Below, piece by piece: positions 5,846 through 6,063 of a DNA stretch of 6,063 nt (position 1 is the first letter of the stretch; every line of letters begins with the position of its first letter). This DNA is from a bacterium (GTDB taxonomy: Bacteria; Nitrospinota_A; UBA7883; JACRGQ01): assembly GCA_021815535.1 (NCBI GenBank), contig JAKAGL010000159.1:1-6063 (forward strand), given 5' to 3'. Made by a program: the position numbers and the translations under genes. The notes under the pieces were generated by a model. That model had not been told where the DNA came from. It worked only from the letters and a program-made list of their open reading frames with translations, and searched no databases.

Positions 5846-6063
5846 CAGCGTCATACATTTCAATTGACAGCGGCATCTTCCCGATTGCATGAGTTGCGCA
5901 GGATAGACAGGGATCATAGGCCCGTACCGCGACTTCAACATGGTTCAACATTCCCTCGGTGATTTTCGGTTTTCCCGAAATGTGATCCTGCGCCACCTTT
6001 CTGACAGCGCGGTTCATAGCCTCATTATTATGGGTGGTGGAAACAAAAAAAATGCAGAACGTA
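5808..6063 (-). CDS. hoxH: C-terminal part of a [NiFe]-hydrogenase large subunit, HoxH-like (5' end outside the window)
   Basis: About 85 C-terminal residues are visible, and the frame stays open to the window edge. They contain TTHNNEAMNRAV, then ITEGMLNHVEVAVRAYDPCL and SCATHAIGKMPL. DPCLSCATH (5889-5915) is the L2 motif whose two cysteines coordinate nickel and the iron bridge. The stretch resembles cytoplasmic group 3 enzymes, most closely the HoxH subunit of NAD-linked bidirectional hydrogenases (group 3d). That subgroup call rests on recalled similarity only. After His comes a 26-residue tail (AIGKMPLSIEMYDADGNLVD, then RNSQYL) that is typically removed by the protease encoded next door; the expected cut is between His and Ala. 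The ATG at 6017 within this frame is internal Met and not the start. Confidence 0.9.
   Translation of the reverse strand, partial: TFCIFFVSTTHNNEAMNRAVRKVAQDHISGKPKITEGMLNHVEVAVRAYDPCLSCATHAIGKMPLSIEMYDADGNLVDRNSQYL

Noticed and set aside
5540..5962. Plus-strand open frame of 140 codons opposite the protease and hydrogenase genes
   Set aside because: Both minus-strand frames encode clear conserved motifs; the plus-strand product has none.
1..6063. CRISPR arrays, tRNA/rRNA genes, insertion sequences or an FMN riboswitch
   Set aside because: No regularly spaced repeats, RNA gene signatures or transposase motifs were seen; an FMN riboswitch would lie upstream of the truncated first gene, outside the window.

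Overview
The window reads as part of a Gram-negative-type bacterial chromosome with GC content somewhat above half. The gene order (riboflavin genes running into nusB and holA) and the protein sequences look most like a deltaproteobacterial, Nitrospinota or Nitrospirota-type lineage. That placement is inferred from remembered family resemblance and is not tested here. Coding density is high and genes often abut or overlap.

Positions 1-2110 (+) carry the end of a riboflavin operon: the 3' part of riboflavin synthase (ribE), a fused ribBA (3,4-DHBP synthase / GTP cyclohydrolase II), and ribH (lumazine synthase). ribBA and ribH overlap by ATGA. RibBA plus RibH plus RibE supply the pyrimidine-forming and carbon-donating entry steps and the last two condensation steps. 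The ribD-type steps must be encoded elsewhere, probably upstream of the window.

Positions 2111-3048 break the tight spacing. They hold a perfect 8-bp palindrome with a GAAA loop of the dispersed-repeat (REP-like) type, a small single-membrane-span protein, and a stand-alone cyclic-nucleotide-binding-domain protein. A 115-base gap follows, containing a boxA-like sequence just before nusB.

Positions 3049-5317 (+) are three tightly packed genes: nusB (transcription antitermination), a metallophosphoesterase starting directly after the nusB stop, and holA (DNA polymerase III delta), which begins at a probable TTG inside the end of the phosphoesterase gene.

Positions 5345-6063 (-) belong to a different, convergent unit: the C-terminal end of a cytoplasmic HoxH-like [NiFe]-hydrogenase large subunit, overlapped by its probable maturation endopeptidase (HoxW/HyaD type). 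The large subunit still carries the C-terminal tail that such a protease removes after nickel insertion, so the two genes form a clear enzyme-substrate pair.

Nothing here amounts to a clearly new system. The points most worth a second look are the small membrane protein and CNB gene inserted between ribH and nusB, a His-to-Gln change in a conserved DHBP synthase motif, and the boxA-like element in the nusB leader.
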